A program made the position numbers and the translations under genes. A stretch of 64,000 nucleotides of DNA from Halicephalobus mephisto (Eukaryota; Nematoda; Chromadorea; Rhabditida; Panagrolaimidae). Position 1 is the stretch's first letter. Every line of letters starts with the position of its first letter. The stretch spans positions 372,001 to 436,000 of the forward strand of contig SWDT01000211.1 in assembly GCA_009193035.1 (NCBI GenBank), written 5' to 3'. Below the pieces are notes generated by a model that saw only the letters and a list, made by a program, of their open reading frames with translations, was not told the DNA's origin and searched no databases. Below are positions 1 through 13,714 of the stretch, one piece after another.

Positions 1-858
1 GATATAAGGATATCAGCTTTGGTATTGGATTTACTTATCGAAGCACTGAACTCACTCATGTCGTTGGATTTACAAATAGAAAGTGGAGGATTCTTTTCTT
101 TGTGGTACTTTTCGTCATGAGCTGTCCAAGCTTTGAAGTAGATGAAACACCGGTAAAGAATATACATCATAAAAATCACTATCACAGTATATCCGAGAAG
201 TGGAAGGACGATATTCAGCCAACCATAGGTTTGAAAAGGGAGGCCTTGTTTGGACTTCTCAACTTGTTCGAGGATCATCATGAAGGAAGATATATCCGCA
301 AATCCCCCGATTGTTACTTGGCTTAGAGCAAATGGAAGGAGATAAAACCGCTTACATTGGTATAATCCGACATAAAGGATTCCTAAAGGTGGCATTTGGA
401 GAAGTCTGCATGCCATCAAGACAATTATCCTGGCACTAATGTTGCCTTGCCTTAAATCCTCATGAGTGATCAGGAATATAAGACCGCCCACAATTTCTTG
501 GAGCACCAAAGTACAGAAAATATAAGTAGCGATTTTCACATGGAATAAACGGAAACAGACTCGGTAGCTACTGGAGTCGAAGAAACGATTGTCACGAGGG
601 TCTCTTTCGCAGAATTCCTGAAAATCACAAGTGAAAAAAGTGCACCCAATTAGGCCAAAATCAATTGGGACTAATTTGAAATCGAGATATCGGAAATCCG
701 TCGAGCAATTTTAACATCGAAATGCGTGGGATGTTTAATTTCAAAACTGAACTTACTTCTGAAGTTCGACGAACAAAATCCACCAGAGGTTCACAATTTC
801 GGATCTTGTCCAAATCCGTCAATGACGTTGAGCCACGTACTTTTGGTAGCACCATCAT
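1..858 (-). CDS. Four-pass membrane protein, C-terminus cut by window edge
   Basis: Two exons are visible: 858-757 and 617 to beyond base 1, joined in phase 0 by a GTAAGT...TTTCAG intron of 139 nt. The protein starts MMVLPKVRG and has a charged, soluble N-terminus of about 50 residues. Four hydrophobic segments follow: around VKIATYIFCTLVLQEIVGG, IIVLMACRLLQM, LLPFALSQVTIGGFADIS and WLNIVLPLLGYTVIVIFMMY. After the last comes a hydrophilic, Ser-rich tail that runs off the edge. The layout resembles small nematode four-transmembrane proteins of the LAPTM-like type, but I recognise no diagnostic motif and give no function. A second four-pass gene lies about 0.9 kb upstream on the same strand, so they may be diverged tandem relatives. 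The start is the first ATG pair of the open frame. An earlier exon cannot be excluded. Confidence 0.6.
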
Positions 859-1794
859 GCAATAACAATCTGGAAAAATATCATGTGAATGTCGACAATT
901 TGCAGAAATGTTTACGGATTACAAATAATAAAGTTATCGGGAAAGGTCACGCTAAATTACTTCGCTTTTAGTGTTAACTAAGAGAGGGAGTCTCGGAAAT
1001 GAAAAGAACAGGTGTTTTTAAAACTGCAAAGATCGAAATATGTGCTTCGATGTAGGGACTTGACATGTGATAAAACAAATAATTGGATAAACAAAATCCA
1101 TGACCCACGGATGAATTTCCCAAAAAATAAATATGAGAATTTCTGATTCCAATTTGGGTCTCTATCCTATCAGTCCTAGGCCGTAAGGGATCTAGGAAGG
1201 CGGGCCACGAGGATCCATGATTTTCTCATGCTGAAATTGTTGGCGCCAAGACAATTGAGGAATGCGGACAAACGTTCATTTATTTGTCGGTCGGCCTCAG
1301 TTGCACTCTGGCTTTCTGAAAGAGGAATAGACAGCTACTCTGGTGAAAAACAAGGGACTCCTCCGGAGCAAGTTAGCTCTAAGGCTTTTAAAAGAAAAAC
1401 TGCAAGGGTGGTTTCGTGTTAATTCTCGCTTCTGTTGAGCGACTAGAAAATAATTTATCTATTATAAGTGCCGGACGAGAACTTTGGTTAAGTTGGAAAA
1501 AGTTGTTTTTCAGCTGTGGAGTGCCCTCATTTGGTTAGCTAATCTAAAAAGCGATTTTCCATGCTCGGTTGTCTTTGAACTTTCGAACATGTAATTTCTT
1601 TATCCAATTAAAAATAACTGATACAAATCAGCAACTAATCCATTATCTTTCTTATACACGTAAGACTATTTTCCGACCTTCAGAAAAGAGCACTGTTTAC
1701 TCTCTCCAGATGTGGATGAATCTCAGATTCTTCAAAGAAATCCAGCTCGGCACTGAAAAACAAATCCATAATTGCATCATTAGTGCCGGGAAAC
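859..1794. other. Intergenic, no gene seen
   Basis: Between the two four-pass membrane protein genes. Only short open frames without family resemblance are present. I see no RNA gene or repeat. Confidence 0.5.
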
Positions 1795-2350
1795 TTACTC
1801 TACCAGTCGCTTCTTGTCTCTAATCATGACGAATGTCATACTACAAATCACCAAGAACCACAGATAAACAGCTACCATTCCCATTGAACATGCAGCAAAA
1901 ACAGGATAAAGTTGACTGTTGGCATTGTCAGCAGATATCAGTAGGACAAGTCCACATCCCATTGATCCCATCATCATGAGGACACAGCTGAACTGGTAAG
2001 GTAACAGAAAGTAATGGGAATCAACGAAGATCCCGATCAACATGAGTGCCGAGGAAACAAGTTGGATCCCCATCAGGACGAAAGTCGGGATAGTCAAGTA
2101 CTCTCGTTGTGTTTCCGTCAATCCGTTACTGCCCCAGGCCATTAATGCAATTACTGTAATAATTAAAAATTAATCAATGGGATGAAGGAATTGTACCGAT
2201 AGCTGCAGATAGTAGAGAGATAATGGAGATGACGAATGATCCAATCCTCAATCTGCAGAATCCACAACAGCATCTGTACTTGGCCATCAAGGTATACAAA
2301 TTCATAGCCGAATCAGAACTTCGTCCTCCGAAGAGTCCTGTGTGGCTCAT
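1795..2350 (-). CDS. Small four-pass membrane protein (170 aa)
   Basis: Exons 2350-2197 and 2153-1795, joined in phase 1 by a 43-nt intron (GTACAA...TTACAG). The protein begins MSHTGLFGGRSSDSAM, then has a Cys cluster (RCCCGFCRLR) just before the first of four hydrophobic segments, so both ends should be cytosolic. The last segment is followed by a short basic tail ending KKRLVE. The stop codon TAA overlaps a good donor (GA|GTAAGT), so splicing into a further 3' exon is possible and the C-terminus is uncertain. There is an in-frame stop upstream of the ATG, and a candidate acceptor (GTTTTAG) lies about 110 nt upstream, possibly for cis- or trans-splicing. The function is unknown. Confidence 0.65.
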
Positions 2351-3719
2351 GGTGCTGGTGTAGACGGAAAGGGTTGAATTCTTCAGGGTGGAGAAAGCTT
2401 GAATCAGAGGATTCCTGCTGTTTTTTGATAAAGGCAGTTGTAGAGAACTTGAGCGACGAATCTAAAACTAAACGTTAATAAATTTTGAAAATCTCGGAAA
2501 ATCCAAAAACAATGTCATCCTTTTTCGGCAAAAAAGTTTTGATTCCTTCGAGCGTTAATTATCCAATTTTTACAGAAACTTTTTTTGGAAAACATTATCA
2601 ATGAAGCATAAAACAAACCTGACGGCCTTTAGGATCATCTGCAACGAGAAATTTGTTCGACAACATATCTGAATCGAAATCTGAAATTTCGTATATCTTT
2701 ACGGGATATTTCAAATATTTCTTATAATTAGTTTCATAAGCATTGGTTTTTGAAAATATGTGTCCGCTCCAAACTACTTTCAAATATAAAACTAAGGCAA
2801 AGATCTTGTGGTCTCAATGACAGAAAACAAAGGATTAACTTTACTGAAAAAAAACAATGCAAGAAGGATGAGTGCCGTCGGCGATAGCGGAAGTTTTTAA
2901 AAACTCAAACTAAAGGTTTTGGACAATGAAGCACGAAATTCAGAACATTTATAAAGAAAAGACAAAAAAGTTTAACAATAAAAAAGTTTAACAGACTTCA
3001 AAGCCATTCAGTTCCCTCCAATTATCGAAACTTTTTGACTAGGAAGGGTTTTGAAGTCTTCACGGAAGTCAATCTGAATATTCATCAATCAACATGGAAA
3101 ACTGTTGCAAGATTCACAGAAATGGAATGGCAAAATAGTTTTCGAATAAAAAACTAAAACACAATTCTTAAATATTCATCGAAAAGTCAAAAAAATAGAT
3201 TTGAGGAAGAGATATCTGGACCAGAAATTGGAAATTTGCCATGAGCAAAATAGACGGTTTAAACAACATTTGCGTCAAAGTTTTCCATTAAAAATCTAGG
3301 CAGTAAATAATTGTAATTACCGAATCTCGTCCACTTCCCTATGATGTTTTCGTCAAAGCTGCCATAAATTGGAGAGTAGGTTTTCCATGGTGCCCAATGT
3401 CGCCAGAACATATGGTAGAGAAGTTAGGAACAAATGAGATTTGGAATCGATAGTCTGAAAATGTCTTGAGTAAATGTTTGTTTTTTATTCATTTTGCCAA
3501 AAACGTGAATCTTGTCAGAATTGGACGTCATCTCCATCGACTCCGAAGCGCGTGGAGAGGTCAGGACTTTAAAGACGTCATCAGAAGAGGTCCTTGGACT
3601 AAATCAGTTTCAAAATTAGATAATTAACTTTTAGCGTATGACTTCTAAATTAGAAATTATCTTCATTAATGTCGAAATTAAAAAATCCAAATACACGTAA
3701 TTTTCAAACAAGGGATGAA
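2351..3719. other. Intergenic, AT-rich
   Basis: Holds the 5' leader of the small four-pass gene and the 3' end of teneurin. On the minus strand an AATAAA lies about 230 nt past the teneurin stop (bases 3484-3489 on the plus strand read TTTATT). No convincing coding sequence otherwise. Confidence 0.45.
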
Positions 3720-6700
3720 TTAAATTTTAAATTTCCAAGAACCAATATCTTGAATTTCAACCAGATTCACACCACTAGGAGGCATCGTTGTGGAATTCCT
3801 GACTTTTCCGGTATCGAGAAGTTCATGTCGTTGTTTTTCACTCCAGTCATGAGCTGTCCTCAAAAATTGCTTTGCCAAGTTCCTTTCTCTCAACCAAAGC
3901 CTTTTCTCCGAACTTTGAAGAAGATCATCGACCAGCACTTTCTTGATAGATTCCTAGAATAACTCATTTTATAAAAATAAAAGCCTCATAAATAACCCAC
4001 TGGATTCGAACCAATATGGATAATAACTTTCACTGAAGCACCCCCAACTTCAAGGACTTTAGGGCTTTTATCTGTGATGTTGAAATGTACTGTCGATGAA
4101 GTATCCACTTTAGGTTTCGCATCTCGGCAAAAATGAATTTCATAAAACCCATGAGGATTAGATTTAGAATCAGAAATTCGGTAAAATTCTGTGATAAATG
4201 TTGCATTCTCTACCAAGGTTAATAAGGATTCAATTTTCTTTTCAGAAAATATCCGAGAAGTACTCCAAAATGTCTGAAAAATTCACTTATTAATTATTAA
4301 ACTACCAAATACTAACTTTTCCAAATTTATCTCGATGAAGACCAATTCCAAGAGACCCAAGGCTTTCAGCTACTCGACGGATTTTCTGCAGTTGGGATTT
4401 GGAAAATCTGTCCTTTCCCATTGTCATTACTTGGTTGAATAGTCTAAGTTGCTGATTTAAGGACATAATGTTTCCAGAAACTATGTCTTGGGGTAGATAA
4501 TTCTTCGGAAAAATATCAATGATATTTTTCATTGCGAATCCTGCCATGGAAATCCAATCAATTGGATTAACAGGGATTGACCGAGCCTGTACCCGATGTT
4601 CATATCGGAAGGGATCAGCAATCATTTCAGGATTCAGTGTATCCAATGATCGATTAATCATGTTTAAGGATGTGGACATGAAACGACCAACGTTCAGATC
4701 CAACGGTCTTGTAACCGGGACTCCGTTGAAGGACTCTCGAACGAAGGCGATATTCACGGAGAAGTCATGGAATCTGCCGTTGTATCCGATTGGAATGGAA
4801 AGATTATTTTCATTTTTGGTAAGGAGTGATCCAGTAGGACTGTAATGGAGTTCGTTCAGAGAATTATCCTTGATTGAAAAGACGAATCTTAAACTTCCAA
4901 ATGCATTGGTAATCAGAAGAAGCTGATCACCCTCAGAACTTTCCAAGAGAATAGGAATCTCATCAATGTAATAAATATTCCAAAGTTTTCCTCCATCTGT
5001 GAAATGACTAATCAAATCCTCGTTTCCAGGCCAGAGATAATAAAACCTCTGAATTCCATAATCGGTCTTCCGGCTTGAGAGTCTTTGATTCTCGTCATAC
5101 CTATATTCGATGACAGACTTCCCTTTCATGACTCTAGTTAATTGTCCGAGAGCATCGTATTCGAACCCCTCGTCACCTCTCAGAACTGTCCACCCATTGG
5201 CATCTACAGTGTACCTGACGTTTCCAGCTGTATCAACCGCTCCTCCTGTTACTAGTTTGATTTCCTGTTCGTTTATTCTTTGGATTCTTCCTCCTTCATC
5301 GTAGTTTATTACCCACTGATGGTTTTCTTTACTAGCGAAAGAGTGTTCTGAGATGAATCCATCAATACTGTAAGTCCAGGTTTCTATGGACGGAGGATTT
5401 TGATTAATAGTCCATTGATTTTTACTCACTCGTCCAACAGAATCATAGCTGAATTTCGATTCGAGAATAACATTATTATTAATTATTATTTTTTGGTTCT
5501 CTATCTGATGAGTCGACGAGTATTTTAAATTTATTGTAAATTTCTCAGACGAGATTTTCTTCGTTCCATTCGTGTAGGCGATGTTTATATGACTAATGTT
5601 AGTAATCTGGGAGGTTATCGTGTCGTAATTAAAGAAGACAGGAATCCAAGACATCTGGTTGAAATTCACTTTGATGGATTTTACCCGGAAGAGTTTATCA
5701 TAAGAAATTTTCGAATCGAATAATTCCCCTTTTTCTCTTTCAGTCATATGAATCAATAACGGTCCTTGGTGGATGTATTGCCGGAGGATATTTTCTTTCG
5801 TAACATTGAGTCTTCCTTTCTTCTGGTCGAAAACTGTTTTTATGTGACCATTACGAATAACTTTTGCTTTTCCATATATATTTCGTTCAATATTGAAGTG
5901 TCTAAAGCCGTCTGTAGGAAGGAAACTTGTCAATTGACCTCTGGAGTCAAACACTGCAGTAGTTACTCTTTCAGTATTGCCAATCTTTATTTTCCGATGA
6001 TAGAAAGCAGAAGCATCTGGAGTCAACCCGAGAGAACTCCAGAATTCCGAAATATCATCACTTGCGGATTTTAGAGACAAAACTCCTCCATCTTTGGCAT
6101 ATTTCCACTTGTATCTTCCTCCAGAAGGAACTTGAACCATCGAAGGCTGGAAGGAGCTTTCATGACCGTAGGTGAACTTCTTAACCAGCAAATCCCCATT
6201 CTTTGAATGTGTCAAAGCCACCAGTCGTTGAAGACCGTCATAGGCAAAGTCTCGTCTCAAGTTCCCCCAAATCGTTGTTGTCAAAAGCCCCTTAGAATCG
6301 TAGGTAACATTGAGAGGAGATAATCCGAACTCATTAAGTACGTTGATTCCAACGATTTTTCCAGCACGATTGTAGGAAACCCTCAGGATGTCGTTGTCGA
6401 ACCCATCTTGAAAAGTGTCCGTCAGTGAAATCCGGTCGAATTTAATCGTAAAAGCATTTCTTCCGTTAATCTAAATTATTTCTTCAAAAGTGTTTTCTAT
6501 AATCCACATAAACATAAAAAAGGACATTTCATTTGGACTTTAAATTCTTAGAACAACTGGAATGTATGTACATTTGTTAAATTTCAAACAACAATAAGCA
6601 AGTTTATCACCGCATTCTGTTTAGAAACATCTAAATCTTAATTACCCTTGGCCTCCGACCGATTTGGACGATCTGACGGTCATCTCCAGCACGAACGTAA

Positions 6701-9700
6701 GATCTCCATTCAAACCTGGAACTCAGCTCTGGATTATCGTCGACTCCAGATAAAGTTATTTTTCGTTTCAGAAGTACCGTTTCCCGTGGTTCGAGCAGTG
6801 GATGAGAGAGGGAGTCGTATTGACTTGAACTCCCTTCAGCAGAATGCAAAATTGAATTCCCGCTCCTTGAAAGAGATTCAGTACCCTCATCTGTTGTAAC
6901 TTCTACGGTACTATCTCTCAACACGAATCTTTTGATTCTGCGTCCATTGAGCGCGACATCAGTGGAAAGATATCGACCGAGTTGATATTCCCATGAGAAA
7001 CTGTAGACTTCCCCACTGGATTTCGAGAAGAGAGCTACTCTTCCAGAGTCATCGTAATCCAAGAAATAAGCTTTATCGTTCACTCTCAGGGCTTTTAGTA
7101 GTTGACCAGCTCCATATTCGAACTGAAGCCTTCTTCCTCCAGAAGCTAATGTTTGGACGGATTCGAGCAGTTCTTTATCGAATGAATGCTGACGAATCAG
7201 AGTTTTCTTCGCCTGAGACCCTTCCAAGATCAAATCTGTTTCATTAACTCTTGTTATCCTGAGAGATAATCCACCATTGTCTACAACTTCAGAAAGATCT
7301 CCGAAACTAGTGTCCACGGAGTACTTGAATAGGTGGGTTTCTTGTCCACTGAGTAAATTAACGGTCTTCTGATGCATTCCATGTTTGTTGAAGTAATAAA
7401 CTTCATTCGTTCCAGGAGAATTAATCTTGTAAGATCTTGTTTTCTGGTCATAAACAGCTTTCGTCTTCTCGATTACCTTGACCTTGAAATTGGCTTGATC
7501 AGCAACATAGATTTCCCCATGGAAATCGACAACAAGGGCCATAGGTTTGTGGAGAAGTGATTGAGTTGCAGTAATGGGTTCTGAACCCATCTCCTGATCA
7601 CACGGGCAATTGACTCGATCACAATCACATTTGCTTGCTCGACCGGCAATAATCTTGAGTTGACCTCCATTAACTGACATTGATCGGATAAGATTTGTCC
7701 TCTTAGAGTCAGATTCCGCAATGTAAAGTCTACCATCTTCTGGAGACAGGGCGATAGCTTGGGTATTTTCAATAACTGGAGTTCCATGAGATGATGGAGA
7801 ACAACCTTTCTTGATTCCTGCGAGGATTCTAGCAATTCCTGTGTTAAAGTTCAGTTTGTAGACAATGTCAGTGTCGAGAACAATGAATTCCGAAGAAAGG
7901 GGTTCGAACAAGATCGACATTGGCCATTCGAGATTGAGCTCATTAATGGAGAAAACTGGAGAACAATCCTCATGAGGCTTCCATTCGGGACTTGAGTGCA
8001 GGGTATTGATTTGTTTTTCTTTAGTTACGTAACGAATTCTTCGGCCATCCAAAATGTAGAGGTTTCCGTAGTTGTCAAAAGTAATGTCTTTAGGAAAGTT
8101 TAATCTCGCGGATTCAGCTGGTCCTCGGTCTCCACAAGCCTCAGTGTCGACACAAGTTGATCCATCTCCAACAACGACTTTGAAGTTCTTCGACAGATCG
8201 GAGATTTCTTTATGAGACTTTAACATCCAAATCTGTCTCTTCAGAGGGATGGAGATGTAGAGATCTTGAGTGAAAGGATCAGTGGCCAAATAATAGGAAT
8301 GAGCAATGTCCGTTGGATTAAGCTCGAGGACGGTTGTAACTGATGTCCTGGCCGGATTCACTCGTCTGATCAGATTATGATCTCCGATATATAGAGTTCC
8401 ATCGTTGGCTACAGCTAGAGCATTTGGCTGGAATAGTTTGACGTCTGGTAGAGGCTGATGACGACACTCCTCCCCACAAGAAGGTTCACGTTGAACTCCA
8501 TTCCCGAGGAAAGTCCTCATTACAGGAGCTAACTCATTAAAGTAGTTCGTCACTCCGTCACCCCTTTCCAACACATTATTGAGGAAGTCATAATAATGTT
8601 GGAAATGGAAGGACCAGAGTCCGAAAGTAGACTTTCGGGACTTCTTTCCTTCGAGTTTGACTTGTTCATGACGCCAGACGATCTCACTCTTCTCAGAACA
8701 GTCTTCATATTCAAATCCGAGGGATACAGTTGCCGTCTGTAGACCGTAGACAGCCTGTTCGTAGACATTCAAGTGATTCCAATTGAAGGTATAAGTCAAG
8801 TTCGGTCTTGCCGCGAAAGTCTCTTCGACCAATCGACCAGCAATTCGAACTTGAACGTGAACTAGACGGAGTTTATTCGGGAATTCCGAAGGAAGAAGGG
8901 CCATGTAGATCGACGACTTGAATCCGTCAGCCCGATCACTGTTGTAGATAAGGTCGATGTCAGTTTCTTCAATTGGGATGCTTTCGTGGACAATCCGGGC
9001 ATCAGCAATGATTTTGGTGAATTCTGCATCAAAGTTATTTCCGGATTTGATTCCACCAGCATACTGATTCAGTAGCCATGAAGGCAGCATTTGATAAGCA
9101 TCCTGATGGTTTAGATGATGAGTTCTACATTCATCGGAGATAGTAGTCTCGGACAGAATTCCTTCTGGTCGTTCATTCATCACAATGTCTCCCACGTTGA
9201 TAATAGCGTTAGCAGGGACAAAGAAGGATCTCTCAACCTTGCCGAAGGGCTGTCTTAGGAACTGCAGTGTGATGTACCCTCCTCCATTCACCATAATGTC
9301 AAAAGTTCCTCCACCGTCTTCGCTCCTGGAGAGTGAGAATCCAAATCGATTGCTCGAAACATCGGAAATCCGAACTCCGGTCAGAGGACCTCCTTTAGAT
9401 GAAACCACGTGTCCGTGGATGACCGAAACTCGACTCTCATTAAACTGTTTCCCATCAGCATAACGTTGGACGGAATCCGGTTCAATCAGAAACTTATTTC
9501 TTTGGAAGAAATTGGCATCAGTCGCGGGTGCCGGGATCCGGAGAAGAACATCCCTTGGTTGAATAGGACTAGTGCAAAGAAGATTATCCGAACACAATCT
9601 GCTAGAACAGCATTCAAAATCCTCACAGTCCACTAATCCGTCTTCATCGTTGTCGATCCCATCACCGCAATCGGTTTCTCTGGCCAATTCACAGTTTTTA

Positions 9701-12700
9701 CCGTAATGATTACTATCACAAGCACACTGCCAAACTCCTTTGATTTGTTGGCAATTACCAATTCCGGAGCAGTTTCCAGGACATCCTTCTACAAATCCAG
9801 TAATTAATAATGAGCTTTAACTGGCAAAAGACTCACCAATGAAGCAGTTCTCACCATTCCATCCTTGCTCACACTCACAGATGCCGTTGTTGCAGACTCC
9901 ATGTTTCTCACATCCAGGAAGACAAGCTTTCTCAGAACAGTCTTCACCTCCGAAGGAAATATCACAGACACAATGCCCCTCAAGGCAAACTCCGTGGACA
10001 CATGAAGGAGAACAAGTTAATTCCTCAACTTTCTTCAGCTTCTTCTCGATTTTCCGCATTGGGACATGTTCTTTGTCCATTACTGGAACGTCGTTTTGAA
10101 CTCTTCCCATGGAAGCTGATTGGAAATTCTTTCGAGGTAGGTTATAATGATCTAGAGGAGAACAAGCACTGGAGATCCTCTGTTCGCAATTATTACCGTA
10201 CCAGCCAGCTGCACAGTAACAGGTTCCATTCTGACAAATCCCATTATTAGAGCAAGTGGGATCGTCACACTCTTTCTGGTCACAAAACTCTCCAGTCCAT
10301 CCACGATCACAATGGCAGTTTCCATCATTCGTACAGACTCCATGATTGTTGCAATTTGGGACGAGACACCAACTTGCATCGAGGTCACAATCAGGTCCCT
10401 TGAAGCCTTCATGACAGGAACACTTTCCGTTAGTGTAGATACCATTTCCACTACATAAAACCGGACAAGCAGCTGAAAGACGTTTTTATTTCTTGACACA
10501 ATAATTATAGACCTACTTTCTTCACAGAATTCTCCAGAGAATCCAGCATGACAATGACATCTCCCATCTTTGCAGACACCTTTTGAGAAACATTCATATT
10601 TGCACGTCTTCGAGGTTTCTGAAATTGCTAATTCGTTTTCTTTCTTGACCACAGTAGCCACAAATGTAATCGGTTCAGGATAAAGTCCATCATTGAAGAA
10701 TCCGAGGTACCATTTTCCTGGTAGCAAGTGAAACTGGACCAAAGCACTCTTCAAAACCGATTCTGATAATTCCGTTTCTCTTTTCTGTCTTCTGGATATT
10801 CCTGCAATATGCAAGTGATCTCCACGGATAGTTTCAATGTAATTGTGGAGGGTCAATGTCGGTTTGAGTGTTTGTCTGGCATAAATGGCCATTCTTGCTC
10901 TCGGACTGACCGATATATTAAACTGGACTGGACTATCGTGTTGCACAGAGAAATGCCTGAAATCTTCCTTTTTTCCATTTCTCATAATTAAAATCATACG
11001 TGTAAACCATCTGTCCTGGAGGTAAATCTCCGGAAACTATCTCTCCTAATCTAAATTGCTCTGGCAGTGATAGTAATAAATGAGGTCTAGATTGATCGAG
11101 ACTCGGCAGATTGTCTTCATTCAAGTGCCGATAATAAATTGAACCCGTTTTGTCATAAATGTAATATCTGTCTTGCACATTGCTCAAATAATCTAAAATC
11201 AATAGATTAATTCTTCCATGCAAACTGGACTCAAGAGATCCAATTAACAGCTTAGTCAAGTCACTTTTGCTATCGGCAATAAGTACTCAAACAAGGCTAA
11301 TTTGGTTCAATTGAGCGACTCCCAAGCTAAAACGGAAGTGTCAAAACTTACAAAATAAATAAACGACCAGCAGTAGTAGAGAAAGAATCAGAAGAAGCAT
11401 AACGACTAAGAGTCGTCGATAAAACTGTTCAGATGAACTTCTTGAGTTAGATCCACAAATCATCTTTTCGAGTCTTCCAAAGAAACTCTGTTTGCTGGAC
11501 GATCTTCGAATTGAAGCCTTCATCGGTCTTAGATTCGATTGAGTGGAAGTAGATCCACCACTGGAATTAGACAAGACCATATTCTGCTTCAGGAAGGGTT
11601 CGCAATTGCCATAAGGCCCATCAAGAGACTGGTGATAGTGCATACTTTTAAGTCGTCCCACACATGACCTGAAATTTGACTAGTAATTATACAAAGTCGA
11701 TAGGAAATGAAGTTCAATCAAGATGACCGCGCGTTCAATTGACCATAAGAACAATGCTGAGACCTTTCGCATTCTCGTACCGAATATGGCATGTCGGTAC
11801 TTAATTCCTGACAAGTGTGATTGTGTTGAACATGAAACAAAGTAAAGGGCAAAGAATGAATAAGTGACTTTGACCAGAAGAGAAAAAAACTCTAATGAAG
11901 CTTTTTCTCTCCTACTCATCAAAAGACCCAAATAAACGTAGTGCTCTGGTTGCCCGCTAAATTTGACAAGTTTGGCGGGTACTAGTTGCCAGTATTTCCA
12001 AAAAAGTCTTTGTTCTGTCTACTGCAGACTCAACACTTGGCTCTCGAAAGCTCGCTACAAGAAACACTAATTGAAAGCAGAAAATAGGGGATGAGCTGGT
12101 TCCGTAATACTTGAAACGGTCAAACTGTAAAAGTGCACAAATTACGGTGGTTCAGGACGGCCGACAAAAGAAATTGCATATGCAAGGATAGTAAATCCGT
12201 AAATGGCTCAACTCAACTCGAAACAAGAATCAAGGTTTTTCTAACCTCTTTTCATTTTATTCCTCCTTCGAACTAAAAGAAATAGGATTCCTTCGCTCTA
12301 AAAATTTGCATAATGATTGACAGTCCCCTAAAAAAGAAAAACCCACAAAATGAACAAAGGGTATTCGATTATTCCTCAATTTAGCATATATCGAAAAATT
12401 AAACTCGTTTTTGAGATGATCCCCATTGTCATATTTCATTAACAAGGTTAGAAGTCAGGGCTCTGTCAACAGTGGAAACGATCGGGTTACTCGAAAAGCT
12501 GTTGCAACCCCAAATAAAGGATTAGTAAATTTGGAAATGAGCTTGATTTCCCGCGGTTCTTTCATCCAATTTCCTATGGCTATGGAAATCTGCGCACGCT
12601 TGACTCCATTTTAAAATTTAATCCGATCAGAAAATCCAGAAATATAGGTGTCAGAAATCTGAATACATTATGTCCGGGTTGCCCTGGAGGCGACTTGGAT

Positions 12701-13714
12701 TTGAATAACTAAATTTGGAAGAACCAATGACTTGCCCAAATAAAAATGACACTCGGGAAACGGTGAGAAAATAATTAATGACTATGCCGATGTGGACTTT
12801 TTGGCAACAATTTGACCGAGAACAGTTGACTCGGAAACTCATTGGCACACTGCTGGATGCCATCAGTAGAGAATACTCAAGAGGTGTGAAAAGACCTCGA
12901 GATTGATGCCAAAGGGCAAGTTCCCACGAAGAACGTGCCAGCAGTGTCGAGATGACCGCTATGGGAAAGAAAAAACAAGAGAAGATGTCCATTTCGTTTT
13001 CCCAAAACATTTTCCAGAACAGTTCCGTCCATCAGAGTAATCGAAAATGTTGGTGAACATGAACTAATCCGTTTAAGCTAAGTGCACTTAATTCAGAAAG
13101 ATTTTGTCATCATCTGCTTTGCCGTGTTTTTCAGATAGGCGTTCCAAATGAACTGCTTGTCATCGCGAAAACGGAGATGAGATCCATCCGGACATTTTGA
13201 AACAACTAAGCTCTCTTTGCTCGACAATGTTAATTCGAAAGGCGTTTATGCGCAAACATCGAGCCACCCACCAGTTATTCAGCCCATCATAAACTGTAAA
13301 TAAAACGAGACCGCTTGACCAGATGGACGAGATGAAAGCGACTCCCGCAAAAGTTGCAAAATAAAAATTAACTTACTTTTCAGTTCTTCGGCTCTGAGGT
13401 GAAAGAGTTGAAATCGTTGTATGAGCTGAAACTTCATCGTATAGTGGCATACATGGGGAATAGGTGTCAAGATGACTCCCAGGACGACTAATCCGTCGAG
13501 GAATCATGGTTTTTTTGTTTTTGTGGACAGCAATACCCCCGAGACTGGATGAAGTCCCGACGATTATAATTCCATCGTCATCACTGCTGTGTCGTCGAGG
13601 ACCCTCACTCGAAGGAGGAACACACCAATAACCATCAGAGTATTCTTCCTCAGAACGAGGGAATGGGGGTCGAGAACTCGGAGGGGGTGGGGGTCGACCG
13701 TGGAAGTCGTGCAT
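3720..13714 (-). CDS. ten-1: Teneurin (TEN-1-like), single-pass type II adhesion receptor
   Basis: Nine exons with matching phases: 13714-13377, 11668-11352, 11285-11000, 10956-10517, 10472-9837, 9788-6646, 6470-4317, 4273-4001, 3953-3720, about 2,606 aa in all. Order: a Pro-rich and acidic cytoplasmic domain (1-198), one membrane helix (about 199-220), a furin-like site RRQKR (about 369), seven EGF repeats (about 430-705), a CGDGIDNDEDGLVDCEDFEC acidic Cys motif, a Cys-rich/TTR region, an NHL propeller (about 1090-1400), a YD-repeat shell, and a C-terminal Tox-GHH-like region ending DIGSWKFKI. EGF2 reads CSGNGIYTNGKC with Tyr in place of a Cys. In vertebrate teneurins that leaves a free Cys for covalent dimers. 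Teneurins are neuronal and gonadal guidance receptors that bind latrophilin in vertebrates. An ATG in exon 2 (about 11644) could start a shorter isoform. The small 44-nt intron after 11000 was inferred from frame and family alignment. Confidence 0.95.
11669..13376 (-). other. Teneurin intron 1
   Basis: A 1.7-kb intron separating the first cytoplasmic exon (donor AA|GTAAGT) from the exon carrying the membrane helix (acceptor TTTCAG|G). Because the second exon has its own in-frame ATG, this intron could hold a promoter for a short isoform. I see no further coding exon or RNA gene in it. Confidence 0.45.

Noticed and set aside
2598..2783. Minus-strand frame of 61 codons upstream of the small four-pass gene
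   Set aside because: No matching splice phase to the downstream start, AT-rich composition, no family resemblance.
4001..4015. GGTTCGAATCC-like word resembling a tRNA T-arm on the minus strand
   Set aside because: It lies inside a teneurin coding exon, and no acceptor stem or anticodon arm surrounds it.
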